Below the pieces are notes generated by a model that searched no databases, was not told where the DNA came from, and saw nothing but the letters and a program-made list of their open reading frames with translations. Positions 8,450-17,400 of a DNA stretch of 49,764 nt are shown here, piece by piece (within the stretch, counting starts at the first letter, position 1; each line of letters opens with the position of its first letter). The position numbers were made by a program, and so were the translations under genes. The DNA is from Alphaproteobacteria bacterium (GTDB taxonomy: Bacteria; Pseudomonadota; Alphaproteobacteria; Rickettsiales; JABCZZ01): NCBI GenBank assembly GCA_013288985.1, contig JABDAT010000007.1, positions 1 through 49,764 on the forward strand. The letters run 5' to 3'.

Positions 8450-10503
8450 GGATTAATGACTTTCAAAACAATGGACGGCGTCAGTATCTGCGGCAACACA
8501 ACAGGCTCGCCTTTATTTGGGGGATAATACACATAAATAGGCACGCCGCGCCTGCCGAAAGAGGCGAGATATTTGGTAATTTCCATATCGTCGTTTGTCC
8601 AGTCCGCTACCAGATAAGTGATATGCTTATCGGCAAATGCAGATTTTACCGTTTGCGAAGATAATGCTACTGTCTCATTGACCTTGCAGGTTATGCACCA
8701 GTCAGCCGTGGCATCGACAAAAACGGCTTTATCCTCAGCACGCAATGCATCAAGGCGCGCCATGGAAAACGGCTCTGCCTGCAGATGCGATGCAGCTTTA
8801 CCGCCCGGCATCACATGCAGCGAAAATAACGTCGTGATGATTATCACAGCGCTTAATATTGCGCCCAATGCGCTTACAAACAAGGAATCACGTTGCCAAA
8901 GCCACAAGGCAAAAGTGAGGAACACGATTCCCAAAAGCGCTATGCCAACACCATCCGCTCCGACTTCACGCGCCAGCACCCATACCAGCCACACCACTGA
9001 GAGATACATCGGGAAGGCAAGGAACTGCTTGAAGCGCAGCATCCACATGCCGGGCTTGGGCAGCAATGTAGCAAGGCGCGGAAACAGACTGATAAGCAAA
9101 AACGGCGAGGCGAGGCCAAGACCCAGGCATATAAAGACCGCCAGAATAACGGGGATGGATTGTGTGAGCGCAAAACCAACGGCGGACGCCATAAATGGTG
9201 CCGTGCAGGGAGTCGCCACGACCACAGCCAGCATGCCGGTCCAGAAACTGCTCCAGCTATTATCTTTGGCTACTGCTTCGCCGCCAACGTCGCCCAGCAG
9301 CACCGGCAATTCAAAATAGCCGGAAAGATTAAGGCCAACGATAAACAGAAGATAGGCAAGTGCAGTTACAAATACTGGCGACTGCATCTGGTAGCCCCAC
9401 CCCACCAGCTTGCCGCCCGACTGAATGGTGATGAGGAGCGCAGCCAGAATCAGGAAGCTGAGTATCACCCCGGCAGCGTATGCGATGCCCTGCAGGCGCA
9501 CCGTGCTAGCATGTGCCGCCGATTTCTTGGCAATCGCCAGACATTTGAGCGAAAGAATGGGAAACACGCATGGCATGAGATTAAGAATCAGCCCGCCCAG
9601 CAAGGCAAACAGCATGGAGGTTATTACAGGCATCAATTGCGCAGAATACGGTGACGGCGGTGCGCCTGCCACACTGGCCTGGAATTGCAGATGCACTTCG
9701 TAATTTTTACGTTCGCCTTCTTTAGGAAAAATCGATACGAGCCCATCAGCGGCACTCAGCGGCTTGCCTTCAGCTTTTTTGACAGCGAATGCAACCCCAT
9801 CCTTAGTTATGCTTACCTGTTGCGGCGATGCATTGGCAATCAGGCCATCCTGGGCTGGAAAGAATTGCGCGGTTTTAATTTTCTCTGCTGATATGCTGAG
9901 AGGAACGGTAAAATGTATCTGCTCATCCACCAGACTAAAATTAACCGGCGTTTCAAGGACAATCGGCAAGGCACCCACCAACTTGTCGATAAGCTCCGCA
10001 TCTGCGCTATGCTCAATCTCCTGCTTCTGGCTGGCGGGCAGAATAAGCGATAGATCGGCGCGCTCAGGAACGCAGACATCCTTGCACACCAGCCATTCGC
10101 CTTTGAGCGCAAGAATGGAGGTCGTGTTCTCGCCCAAAATGGCAGGCGGAGTAATGGTCACAAAAAAGTAAGCATCGTCGCTGTAGCCATAATCGACCAG
10201 CGGCCCGACTTGCTGACGCTCCGGCGCCAGATATTGCACTTCACCGGCGGTAAATTCCTTAGGCAGCGTCCAGCTAAGCGATGGCGTGGTGCCAGAATCG
10301 CCCGGATTCTTCCAGTAAGTGTGCCAGCCCGGCTGCATTTTAATATGCAGCACCGCCCAGAATTTTTGTCCGGCGTGAATAGCGCTTACATCGGAGAGAA
10401 GCGTTGCTTCAGTGCGTTCCGTCGTCACGACATTGGCGTAAGCCACAGGCATCTGCAGACAGATGGCAATGAGGCTCAGGAATATATTACGCAGGAAATT
10501 CAT
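8446..10503 (-). CDS. DsbD-type protein-disulfide reductase (ScsB-like)
   Basis: 685 residues. Moves electrons from cytosolic thioredoxin across the membrane to periplasmic thiol proteins. Order of parts: signal peptide (about 1-23); periplasmic N domain with a Cys pair, Cys140 and Cys144 (VCKDVC); about eight membrane helices from about 290 to 560 carrying the two redox cysteines in NLMPCVFP and VATPCTAPF; and a C-terminal thioredoxin domain with WCITC (Cys603/606). The large N domain and sequence resemble the ScsB/DsbD branch of alphaproteobacteria rather than E. coli DsbD. It is coupled to ubiE by an ATGA overlap. The YceI gene precedes it by 7 bases. Confidence 0.88.
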   Translation of the reverse strand: MNFLRNIFLSLIAICLQMPVAYANVVTTERTEATLLSDVSAIHAGQKFWAVLHIKMQPGWHTYWKNPGDSGTTPSLSWTLPKEFTAGEVQYLAPERQQVGPLVDYGYSDDAYFFVTITPPAILGENTTSILALKGEWLVCKDVCVPERADLSLILPASQKQEIEHSADAELIDKLVGALPIVLETPVNFSLVDEQIHFTVPLSISAEKIKTAQFFPAQDGLIANASPQQVSITKDGVAFAVKKAEGKPLSAADGLVSIFPKEGERKNYEVHLQFQASVAGAPPSPYSAQLMPVITSMLFALLGGLILNLMPCVFPILSLKCLAIAKKSAAHASTVRLQGIAYAAGVILSFLILAALLITIQSGGKLVGWGYQMQSPVFVTALAYLLFIVGLNLSGYFELPVLLGDVGGEAVAKDNSWSSFWTGMLAVVVATPCTAPFMASAVGFALTQSIPVILAVFICLGLGLASPFLLISLFPRLATLLPKPGMWMLRFKQFLAFPMYLSVVWLVWVLAREVGADGVGIALLGIVFLTFALWLWQRDSLFVSALGAILSAVIIITTLFSLHVMPGGKAASHLQAEPFSMARLDALRAEDKAVFVDATADWCITCKVNETVALSSQTVKSAFADKHITYLVADWTNDDMEITKYLASFGRRGVPIYVYYPPNKGEPVVLPQILTPSIVLKVINP

Positions 10504-10510
10504 AACCAGA

Positions 10511-11113
10511 TTAGTGCGGAGTTTTTACATTGCCGGGATGTTTGAGCGGGTCCGTGCCTTCGGCCTCAATATGGATGCGCACTTCGTCGCCCACATCAGG
10601 CACAAAAGCTTTCATGCCGAAGTCTGAGCGCTTTAACGTTGCATCTGCACTGAAGCCTGAAACAAAATCATTGGTTAAAGGATGAATTCCTGACTTATTA
10701 TAGGTCACATGCAGTATGAGCGGCCTGGTAACGCCCAGCAAGGTAAAATCGCCTATCACATCGCCGGTATTTTTACCTGTCACAACCACCTTCGTGCTTT
10801 TGAAATGCATTTCAGGAAATGCATAGGCGTTAAGGAATTTATCGCTCATCAGCATCTTATTGAGCGCAGGAACATCAGTATCCACACTTGCCGGTATCAG
10901 CGTGACGTCGAGCGTGCTTTTTTCGGGTGCATTTTCGTCAAACGTAAAATGCCCGTTAAAACTTTTAATGCGCCCAATCATATTGGAAAAACCGATATGG
11001 CTTACAAAAAAGATAATATGCGTGTGATCTTTATCAAAGTCATAGGTATCGGCCGCCTGCACAGCGGGCACAAAACCAAGGAAAAGAAAGAAAAGAGAAA
11101 GTTTTTTAAGCAT
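10511..11113 (-). CDS. YceI-family periplasmic protein
   Basis: 200 residues with a clear signal peptide (LSLFFLFLGFVPAVQA, cleavage near 20). The YceI lipocalin-like beta-barrel binds isoprenoid lipids such as polyprenols or quinones. Family landmarks are YDFDKDHTHIIFFVSHIGFSN near the mature N terminus, and the later F-x-S-T-K-V / GDFTLLGVTRP / GFSADATLKRSDFG strands. It shares a strand with the dsbD-ubiE-ubiB group, which fits a quinone-lipid link; that is inference. Upstream, 64 bases separate it from the flavin reductase gene. Confidence 0.88.
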   Translation of the reverse strand: MLKKLSLFFLFLGFVPAVQAADTYDFDKDHTHIIFFVSHIGFSNMIGRIKSFNGHFTFDENAPEKSTLDVTLIPASVDTDVPALNKMLMSDKFLNAYAFPEMHFKSTKVVVTGKNTGDVIGDFTLLGVTRPLILHVTYNKSGIHPLTNDFVSGFSADATLKRSDFGMKAFVPDVGDEVRIHIEAEGTDPLKHPGNVKTPH

Positions 11114-11176
11114 GTTTCCACCCCCAGTGAATGAGAACGGGACATTAACCCAACAAACGAGTTATGAGAAGCAGTT

Positions 11177-11734
11177 TTATGCTTTGCCAAGCGCCTTAGT
11201 GGTTGCGCAAAATTCCGTTACTAATTGCGTGAGCTCGCCGGTTAATTTGGCATCGTTAAACGCACCATCGCCGTTCATTGCCGTTTCAGCGCGCGAAAGG
11301 GCAAATATGCGCGGAAATACAAACATACCGAGATGTTCCAGCGGCACTCTCAGCTGAATAAGCCCTTGCGCGCCGCCGCGCAGCGAAGGAGAAGCTGAAA
11401 GCAGCAATGCAGTCTTACCGGCAAAGGGATTGGGCGACACTACCGATGCCCAGTCAATAATATTCTTGAGCGACCCGGGAAACGACCAGTTATATTCTGG
11501 CGAAGCGATAATAATTCCCTGCGCTTCCTGTAAATGGTTTACAAATTTTTGCGCGGACGCCGGAAGCACATGGTCAGCGTAGGTTTCATCATCATAAATA
11601 GGCGCATCGAATGCGCCATATTCCACAACATCAATATGAGCTTCCTGCTCTTTCGCCATATGAACGGCGATATTCACCAGTTTACGGTTAACCGAGTCCT
11701 TGCGATGGGAAGCGGCAAAGGCAAATAATTTCAT
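11177..11734 (-). CDS. NAD(P)H-dependent FMN reductase family protein
   Basis: 185 residues with a flavodoxin-like fold. Visible: an N-terminal phosphate-binding segment (FAASHRKDSVNRKL), SPEYNWSFPGSLKNIIDW near residues 80-97 (the flavin-binding PEYN.S.PG.LKN.ID motif), and a later SASPSLRGGAQG loop. Such enzymes reduce FMN or quinones with NAD(P)H; the substrate here is unknown. It overlaps rdgB by ATGA and so belongs to the rph-rdgB operon, where hemW is more usual in alphaproteobacteria. Confidence 0.88.
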   Translation of the reverse strand: MKLFAFAASHRKDSVNRKLVNIAVHMAKEQEAHIDVVEYGAFDAPIYDDETYADHVLPASAQKFVNHLQEAQGIIIASPEYNWSFPGSLKNIIDWASVVSPNPFAGKTALLLSASPSLRGGAQGLIQLRVPLEHLGMFVFPRIFALSRAETAMNGDGAFNDAKLTGELTQLVTEFCATTKALGKA

Positions 11735-12354
11735 ACGGCCTCTGCAATAGCTTGGGTCTTTAGGTATGCCACAAATTTTTTAAAGGCGCGGGCGCGGTGG
11801 CTGATCGTCTGTTTTTCTTCTAATGGCATTTGCGCGAAAGTGCGGTCATAGCCTTCAGGCACAAAGATAGGATCATAGCCAAACCCTTCACTGCCGCGCG
11901 GTGTAAATGTAAGGGTGCCTTGCACTATGCCCTCAAATGTTTCTGTCTGCCCGGCAGGCGACGTTAAAGAAAGCACAGAGATAAAGCTGGCCGGCTGGCC
12001 TTCAGGCTCCATATTTTTTGCCGCCAGTTCTTTATGCACACGCTCCATGGCAAGGGTAAAATTCTTAGTGGGGCCAGCCCAGCGCGCCGAATAAATCCCT
12101 GGAGCGCCGTCCAATGCCGGCACACATAATCCTGAGTCATCGGCAAGTGAAAAATGCCCGGAAAGCAAGGCCGCGCTGGTGGATTTAATCACTGCATTCT
12201 CGGCAAAGCTGGTTCCCGTCTCGTCTGGTTCGGGCAATCGCAATGTCGCCGCAGAAACGACCGTAATATGAAATGGCTCCAGCAGCTGGCGGATTTCTTT
12301 CACCTTGCCTTCATTATGGCTGGCAATAACCAGAGGGCCACCAAACGGGTTCAT
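11731..12354 (-). CDS. rdgB: XTP/dITP diphosphatase (HAM1 family)
   Basis: 207 residues. House-cleaning enzyme that hydrolyses dITP and XTP to monophosphates so that deaminated purines do not enter DNA or RNA. Seen: the N-terminal substrate loop [11 protein letters not shown], the catalytic [35 protein letters not shown] and the C-terminal SHRARAF. It overlaps rph upstream and the FMN reductase downstream, both as ATGA. Confidence 0.95.
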   Translation of the reverse strand: MNPFGGPLVIASHNEGKVKEIRQLLEPFHITVVSAATLRLPEPDETGTSFAENAVIKSTSAALLSGHFSLADDSGLCVPALDGAPGIYSARWAGPTKNFTLAMERVHKELAAKNMEPEGQPASFISVLSLTSPAGQTETFEGIVQGTLTFTPRGSEGFGYDPIFVPEGYDRTFAQMPLEEKQTISHRARAFKKFVAYLKTQAIAEAV

Positions 12355-13070
12355 AAATCCAGCGCCTTCTTCTGTAGTAGAGCCAGCTCGGCAACGCCTT
12401 TCTTGGCCAGGGCCATCAGCGCATAAAGCTCCTCTTCGCTGAAAGGCTTTTCTTCCGCCGTTCCCTGAATTTCCACCAGCTTACCATCACCCGTCATGAC
12501 AAAATTAGCATCCACCTGGGCGCTGCTGTCTTCCACATATTCAAGGTCTAGCACCGGCACGCCTTTTACAATTCCACAAGAAACTGCGGCGACGGAGGAT
12601 TCTATGGGGATTGTTTTAAGCAACCCGTCTTTCTTGAGCTTCGCAATCGCCTGATAAAGCGCGACGTAGCCGCCGGTAATCGCTGCCGTACGTGTGCCGC
12701 CATCGGCTTCTATCACATCACAATCCACCGTAATCTGACGTTCTCCCAGCTTTTCTAAATTCACAATGGAGCGCAGCGAGCGGCCAATGAGCCGCTGAAT
12801 TTCCTGTGTCCGGCCTGATTGCTTGCCTTTTGCTGCCTCGCGCGGGACGCGCGTATGGGTTGCGCGCGGTAACATGCCATATTCCGCTGTCACCCAACCT
12901 TTTCCGGTATTGCGCAGAAAAGGCGGCACACCGCTATCGACCGACGCGGTGCATAACACGCGCGTGGCACCGCATTCTACCATACAAGAGCCTTCCGCAT
13001 AGCGGCTGACCGACGGCGTTAAAATGATACTGCGAAGTTCGTCGGGAAGGCGGCCGGAAGGACGGGTCAT
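12351..13070 (-). CDS. rph: Ribonuclease PH
   Basis: 239 residues. Phosphate-dependent 3'-to-5' exoribonuclease that trims tRNA precursors. Landmarks: the N-terminal [41 protein letters not shown] and [18 protein letters not shown]. Transcribed divergently from grpE across a 250-base region, the arrangement in many alphaproteobacteria, except that hrcA is missing. Confidence 0.96.
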   Translation of the reverse strand: MTRPSGRLPDELRSIILTPSVSRYAEGSCMVECGATRVLCTASVDSGVPPFLRNTGKGWVTAEYGMLPRATHTRVPREAAKGKQSGRTQEIQRLIGRSLRSIVNLEKLGERQITVDCDVIEADGGTRTAAITGGYVALYQAIAKLKKDGLLKTIPIESSVAAVSCGIVKGVPVLDLEYVEDSSAQVDANFVMTGDGKLVEIQGTAEEKPFSEEELYALMALAKKGVAELALLQKKALDL

Positions 13071-13168
13071 AAAACCTCATGCGATGAGAAGAGCACACCT
13101 CTTCCCATATTTCAGGCAAGCGCGCAAGAAATTTGCTTTATTAGCCAGTATTCGTATACTAGCCAACT

Positions 13169-13196
13169 CTTGAATTTACGATAGAAAACCCTATCT
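13169..13196 (+). promoter_or_regulatory. RpoH (sigma-32) type heat-shock promoter of grpE-ftsX
   Basis: CTTGAA at 13169-13174 is followed, after 14 bases, by CCCTATCT at 13189-13196. Counted as CTTG-N17-CCTATCT this fits the alphaproteobacterial heat-shock consensus CTTG-N17/18-CYTATNT. It lies about 125 bases upstream of the grpE ATG. A weaker sigma-70-like -10 (TATACT, 13155-13160) is just upstream. No CIRCE repeat is visible in the 250-base gap 13071-13320. Confidence 0.75.
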
Positions 13197-13320
13197 ACTC
13201 TAGTGCAGCTTGAAATATTTACTATGTTTTCGTCATCGCCCTATAATTTTTTGCTCACGCAAAAATTCAGGAAATGAAGAACAAGTAATGACTTAACCAT
13301 AACATTGAATAATAGAATAT

Positions 13321-13917
13321 ATGACTGAAAATACACCTGAAGAAATCATCCCGCCTGAACAGCCTGAAGAAATTCTTCAAACGGAAGCAGGCGCTGCAGT
13401 TTCCTTTGACGCCATAGAAGCACAGCTGAAGCAGCAGGAAGAAGAAATCGCAAAACTTAAAGATATGTATCTGCGCGCAATGGCGGAAACGGAAAATGTG
13501 CGCGCCCGCGCTAAGCGCGACCTGGAAGACAGCGCAAAATACGCCGTCACCAAGTTCGCCCGCGATATGGTAAATATCGTAGAAAATCTGGGGCGCGCTG
13601 CAGACAGCATCTCTGGCGAAGCCCGCGCCTCAAGCGAAGTGCTGCATACTGTGGGCGAAGGCATTGATATGACCATGCAGGAATTGCTGGGCATTTTTGA
13701 GCGCAACGGCATCAAGCGCATTCATCCGCTGGGCGAAAAATTCGATCATAACTTCCATCAGGCGGTAGCGCAGGTGGAAGACGCCGAAAAAGCGCCAGGC
13801 ACAGTATTGCAGGTATTGCAAGCCGGGTATGTGCTGCATGATCGCCTGCTGCGCCCGGCAATGGTGACGGTGTCCACCCAGGCCAGCCAGCAAAATATAA
13901 CTGATAAAATCGCATGA
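13321..13917 (+). CDS. grpE: GrpE, nucleotide exchange factor for DnaK
   Basis: 198 residues. Releases ADP from DnaK. An acidic N-terminal tail is followed by a long coiled-coil region (about 30-95; AIEAQLKQQEEEIAKLKDMYLRA), the helical bundle, and the C-terminal beta domain with HPLGEKFDHNFHQAV and VLQAGYVLHDRLLRPAMVTVS, the family signature. An RpoH-type promoter precedes it. Its stop codon overlaps the ftsX start (ATGA). Confidence 0.96.
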   Translation: MTENTPEEIIPPEQPEEILQTEAGAAVSFDAIEAQLKQQEEEIAKLKDMYLRAMAETENVRARAKRDLEDSAKYAVTKFARDMVNIVENLGRAADSISGEARASSEVLHTVGEGIDMTMQELLGIFERNGIKRIHPLGEKFDHNFHQAVAQVEDAEKAPGTVLQVLQAGYVLHDRLLRPAMVTVSTQASQQNITDKIA

Positions 13918-14825
13918 CCTTATTTTCGCATATGCGCCGATTATCGGCATGGGATAGTTTCAGACCCGATATAGCGTTGTCGCGTGATGAATCGAGCCGG
14001 TTTTTGCCCTGGATTATTGCGCTTATGGTCTATCTGGCCGCACTTACCTTAACGAGCAGCTTCACACTGCATCATACGGTAACCGCCGGCCACAGCGCAC
14101 AGGCTGAATCCTTCTCCGTGCACATCCCGCATGCAAATGAGAAGAATGAGGAAACCGCGGAAAAAGTCCTGGCGCTTATTAAAAGCGCTCCTGAAGTAGC
14201 GGATGCATCGATTGTAAGCCTGGGGCGCATTAAGGAACTGCTCGAGCCCTGGCTTGGTAAAAGCGACGCACTTAACGCCCTGCCCCTGCCGGTTATCATT
14301 GAAGCCCAGCTTATTCCAGGCAGCGCAATGGATTACGGCATGCTTAAAAATAAAATTTCAGCCATTGCCCCCGGTGCAGAGATTGATGATCACAAGCAAT
14401 GGATTTCTCAATTTTCCGGCTTTGTCCATTTAGTGCAATGGGTTTTGTTTTCCATTGCCTTGCTCATCATCATGGCGACCGCCACGGTAGTTATATTTGC
14501 CTGCAAGACATCGCTCAAGATTCATCGCAGTACCATTAATTTATTGCACAGGCTGGGCGCGGTCGACAGCTATATCGCCGGACAGTTCCAATACCATGCG
14601 GCTTTGCTGGCACTCAAAGGCGCCTTTGTCGGCAGCGGTTTTGCCGCCGGAACACTGCTTGCGCTTCACCTTATGGCACTGCATATCAATTCACCTCTTT
14701 TTCCTTCCTTGAGACTTTCCCTGTTGCACTGGGTTATACTTTTTTCGCTGCCACTGATGATGAGCTTTATTTCATTGATAAGCGCCCGTTTCTCAGTACT
14801 TGCAACACTACATAAAATGCCATGA
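13914..14825 (+). CDS. ftsX: Cell-division ABC transporter permease FtsX
   Basis: 303 residues. With FtsE it forms an ABC-type complex at the divisome that controls septal peptidoglycan hydrolases. The FtsX layout is visible: a short cytoplasmic N terminus, one membrane helix (about 33-53), an extracytoplasmic domain of about 110 residues, then three helices (about 165-187, 222-250, 268-292) with the permease-type TINLLHRLGAVDSYIAGQFQYHAAL loop. Identification rests on topology and this loop. It is coupled to grpE upstream and to the gmhB-like gene downstream by ATGA overlaps. Its partner ftsE is on the opposite strand 1.8 kb away, an odd arrangement. Confidence 0.82.
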   Translation: MTLFSHMRRLSAWDSFRPDIALSRDESSRFLPWIIALMVYLAALTLTSSFTLHHTVTAGHSAQAESFSVHIPHANEKNEETAEKVLALIKSAPEVADASIVSLGRIKELLEPWLGKSDALNALPLPVIIEAQLIPGSAMDYGMLKNKISAIAPGAEIDDHKQWISQFSGFVHLVQWVLFSIALLIIMATATVVIFACKTSLKIHRSTINLLHRLGAVDSYIAGQFQYHAALLALKGAFVGSGFAAGTLLALHLMALHINSPLFPSLRLSLLHWVILFSLPLMMSFISLISARFSVLATLHKMP

Positions 14826-15361
14826 AGCTTGTTTTGCTTGATCGTGACGGTGTATTGCTCGAAGAGCGCCCGGGATACGTAAAATCGCTGGAAGAGATCG
14901 TTATTATTCCCCGCGCATTGGAAGCGCTTGCACTGCTGAAGCAGAAAGGCTTCACATGTGTATTGGTTACCAACCAGTCGGTGGTCGGACGCGGTATCAT
15001 TTCACAGGCAACACTCAACCGCATTCATGATTTTCTATGTGAAACTGTTGAAGTGCACGGCGGGAAAATAGACTCCCTCTATTTCTGCACCGATCATCCT
15101 GACCAGGCAACCTACCGGCGCAAACCCAAACCGGGCATGCTGATTGAAGCACTGGAGAAATATGGCGCAGCCGCAGAGGAAACGGCTTTTATAGGCGACA
15201 CGATTAGCGATATGATGGCGGCCCATGAGGCTGGTTGTAAGCGTTATATGGTAAAGACCGGCAAGGGCCAGCAGGAAATAGGCGCACTTCCCAACGACCT
15301 GCAACCTGTGATAATATGCGAAGATATTCTGGACGCTGCGCATAAAATCATAAACGGGTAG
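14822..15361 (+). CDS. HAD-IIIA family phosphatase, GmhB/HisB-N-like
   Basis: 179 residues. HAD core motifs: LLDRDGVLLEE (nucleophile Asp plus acid Asp), VTNQS (motif II Thr), RRKPKPGM (motif III Lys) and FIGDTISDMMAAHEAG (motif IV). This is the pattern of D-glycero-D-manno-heptose-1,7-bisphosphate phosphatases, which make the LPS heptose precursor. GmhB proteins bind zinc by a Cys-x-His...Cys-x-Cys loop; here the loop reads FCTDHPDQATYRRKP, so the last two cysteines are Ala and Tyr and zinc binding is doubtful. The substrate may differ. ATGA overlap with ftsX. Confidence 0.8.
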   Translation: MKLVLLDRDGVLLEERPGYVKSLEEIVIIPRALEALALLKQKGFTCVLVTNQSVVGRGIISQATLNRIHDFLCETVEVHGGKIDSLYFCTDHPDQATYRRKPKPGMLIEALEKYGAAAEETAFIGDTISDMMAAHEAGCKRYMVKTGKGQQEIGALPNDLQPVIICEDILDAAHKIING

Positions 15362-15367
15362 CATAAG

Positions 15368-15946
15368 GTGAAGAAACTCATTCCCTTACTCTTTCTTATC
15401 TGGGGGACTGGCCTGGTAGGATTTATCAGCCTGATCCCCTATGAACCCGTTCAGGACAATCAGACAACCGATGCAATTGTCGTACTAACCGGCGGCGGGC
15501 TTCGTCTTGATCGCGGATTTCAATTGCTCGCTGAACACCGGGCGCAGAAAATGTTTATATCCGGCGTAGAGGACGGCATTACATTGGCCTCCATATTGCG
15601 CAAAAAAGAATATCATGGTTATGCAGGACAAATTTCCCCTCAGGATATAACGCTGGGCTATAAAGCCCGCAGCACAGTCGGAAACGCTGAGGAAACTGCA
15701 GGTTGGATTGTGGAACACCACATTAAAAGCATCCGGCTGGTGACGGGTAATTACCATATGCCGCGCAGCGAGCTTGAACTGCATTATGCCATACCCGGCA
15801 TCGTAATCATTCCTGAGCCGGTATTCCCAGGGCATTTTGAGCATAATGAATGGTGGCAATGGGGCGACAGCATTAAACTCGTGCTTTCGGAATATCATAA
15901 ATACCTGGCAAGCATCCTGCTTCATCTATTAAATATACGAACATGA
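15368..15946 (+). CDS. YdcF/SanA-type DUF218 membrane protein
   Basis: 192 residues, starting with GTG at 15368 (AAGG immediately upstream; no better ATG). One N-terminal membrane helix (LIPLLFLIWGTGLVGFISLI), then the DUF218 domain: DAIVVLTGGGLRLDRGFQLL (about 33-52), NAEETAGWI and VTGNYHMPRSELEL (about 121-134). DUF218 proteins act in cell-envelope biogenesis, but the reaction is not known. Its stop overlaps the plsC start (ATGA). ydcF next to plsC and ftsX is common in alphaproteobacteria. Confidence 0.82.
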   Translation: MKKLIPLLFLIWGTGLVGFISLIPYEPVQDNQTTDAIVVLTGGGLRLDRGFQLLAEHRAQKMFISGVEDGITLASILRKKEYHGYAGQISPQDITLGYKARSTVGNAEETAGWIVEHHIKSIRLVTGNYHMPRSELELHYAIPGIVIIPEPVFPGHFEHNEWWQWGDSIKLVLSEYHKYLASILLHLLNIRT

Positions 15947-16662
15947 TCATACGCTCCGCTTTATTTAACATCGCTTTCTGGGCCTGGATTGCTATCATCG
16001 GCCTGACGGGCCTGCCACTTACCTGCATCTATCGCCCTTTTTCCTTTACTGTGGCGCGGCTGTGGGGGCTTGGATCATTATGGCTGCTAAAAATATTGTG
16101 CAATATTACTTATGAAGTGCGCGGTGCGGAATATATTCCGGCGAAACCTTCCATTGTCGCCTCCAAGCATCAATCAGCATGGGATACGATTATTTTCTGG
16201 GTATTGCTTACCCGCCCTGCGTTTGTATTAAAGAAAGAGCTGATTTTTTTCCCTATATTCGGCTGGTATCTTCTTTTCCTGAAAAATATCTATATTGACC
16301 GCAAGGCAGGCGCATCCGCTATGAAACATATGCTGCGCGAGGCTAGTTTGCGCAGCAACGAGGGCCGCTCCATTGTCATTTTTCCCGAAGGTACCCGCAC
16401 ATTGCCTGGCGCCAGCTCCATATACCACCCGGGCGTGGCAGCGCTCTACCAGCATCTCAAAGTTCCCGTCGTGCCTGTTGCGCTTAATTCCGGGCAGTTA
16501 TGGAAGAAAAATGCCTTCACGAAAACGCCCGGCAAAGTCATTATCGAATTTCTGCCGCCTATTGAACCAGGGTTAAAAGGACGTGATTTCCTGGCTACTT
16601 TGCAGGAGCACATTGAGACTGAAAGCGCAAGGCTTATTCCTTCACCAGCCGCCCGTCCTTAA
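15943..16662 (+). CDS. plsC: 1-acyl-sn-glycerol-3-phosphate acyltransferase
   Basis: 239 residues. Acylates lysophosphatidic acid to phosphatidic acid at the inner membrane. The four acyltransferase blocks are visible: KHQSAWDT (HX4D catalytic block, about 72-79), the FFPIFGWYL region, FPEGTR (about 147-152) and VPVVPVALNSG. An N-terminal membrane helix is present. The last 29 bases overlap the 3' end of ftsE on the opposite strand, so the C-terminal residues (SPAARP) are encoded antisense to ftsE. Confidence 0.92.
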   Translation: MIIRSALFNIAFWAWIAIIGLTGLPLTCIYRPFSFTVARLWGLGSLWLLKILCNITYEVRGAEYIPAKPSIVASKHQSAWDTIIFWVLLTRPAFVLKKELIFFPIFGWYLLFLKNIYIDRKAGASAMKHMLREASLRSNEGRSIVIFPEGTRTLPGASSIYHPGVAALYQHLKVPVVPVALNSGQLWKKNAFTKTPGKVIIEFLPPIEPGLKGRDFLATLQEHIETESARLIPSPAARP

Positions 16663-17347
16663 GGCGCAGCACGGGATAATTAAACATGGAAATAAGCGTT
16701 TCGTCATGGGTGGCAAATACAATCGTAGTGCCTATTTTGTTGAGCTCTTCAAACAGATACATGAATTTGTAGCGCAGCGCGCTATCCAGATTGCCGCTGG
16801 GTTCATCGGCTAGCAATATGTCGGGGTTATTGATGACAGCACGCGCTATGGCGGCGCGCTGCTTCTGGCCGCCAGATAATATCTCAGGGCGCGCCTTGTG
16901 ATAGGCTCCAAGCCCAACCCATGCCAGCAGTTCGCTTACCTTTTCCGCAATTTCTCTTTTAGGTTCGCCGGCAATTTTGAGCGGCAAGCCCACATTCTCT
17001 TCTATGCTCAAATGGTCAATCAGGCGGTAATCCTGAAATACCGTTCCTACGCGGCGGCGCAGGGCCGGCAGCTGATGGCGGGAAAGTGTGGTAGTCTCCG
17101 TGCCAAACAATTGCACATTGCCACGCGTGGGACGCACTGACAGAGCCATCACATTGAGTAAGGAAGACTTCCCTGCCCCGCTGGCGCCTGCAAGAAAATA
17201 AAAACCTCCGCGGGTGATGGAAAGGGAAATATCGCGGAGCACTTCCTGGCCACTTAAATAGCCCATGGACACTTTTGTGAGCTGGATAACTTCCGTCGCA
17301 AGCGACGCTGCAGACCCCGTGCGTATTATTTTCTCGCCTAAATGCAT
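16634..17347 (-). CDS. ftsE: Cell-division ABC transporter ATPase FtsE
   Basis: 237 residues. ATPase partner of FtsX. Walker A GASGAGKSS (54-62), Q-loop VFQDYRLIDHLSIEENV, ABC signature LSGGQKQR, Walker B ILLADEP followed by SGNLDS, and the switch His in FATHDE. FtsE assignment comes from the FtsE-typical VFQDYRL...NV segment and the nearby ftsX; the N terminus is about 20 residues longer than usual, so a later start is possible. It lies convergent to plsC, not next to ftsX. Confidence 0.87.
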   Translation of the reverse strand: MHLGEKIIRTGSAASLATEVIQLTKVSMGYLSGQEVLRDISLSITRGGFYFLAGASGAGKSSLLNVMALSVRPTRGNVQLFGTETTTLSRHQLPALRRRVGTVFQDYRLIDHLSIEENVGLPLKIAGEPKREIAEKVSELLAWVGLGAYHKARPEILSGGQKQRAAIARAVINNPDILLADEPSGNLDSALRYKFMYLFEELNKIGTTIVFATHDETLISMFNYPVLRLKDGRLVKE

Positions 17348-17352
17348 ACCCT

Positions 17353-17361
17353 TGTTATAAT
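17353..17361 (+). promoter_or_regulatory. Extended -10 promoter of the zinc-ribbon gene
   Basis: TGTTATAAT is a full extended -10 (TGn plus consensus TATAAT) 40 bases upstream of the ATG at 17401, in the short divergent gap with ftsE. No clear -35 is seen. Confidence 0.55.
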
Positions 17362-17400
17362 CGGATGCTGTAAAAAATCCACCAGCATTTATGTGAGCGC

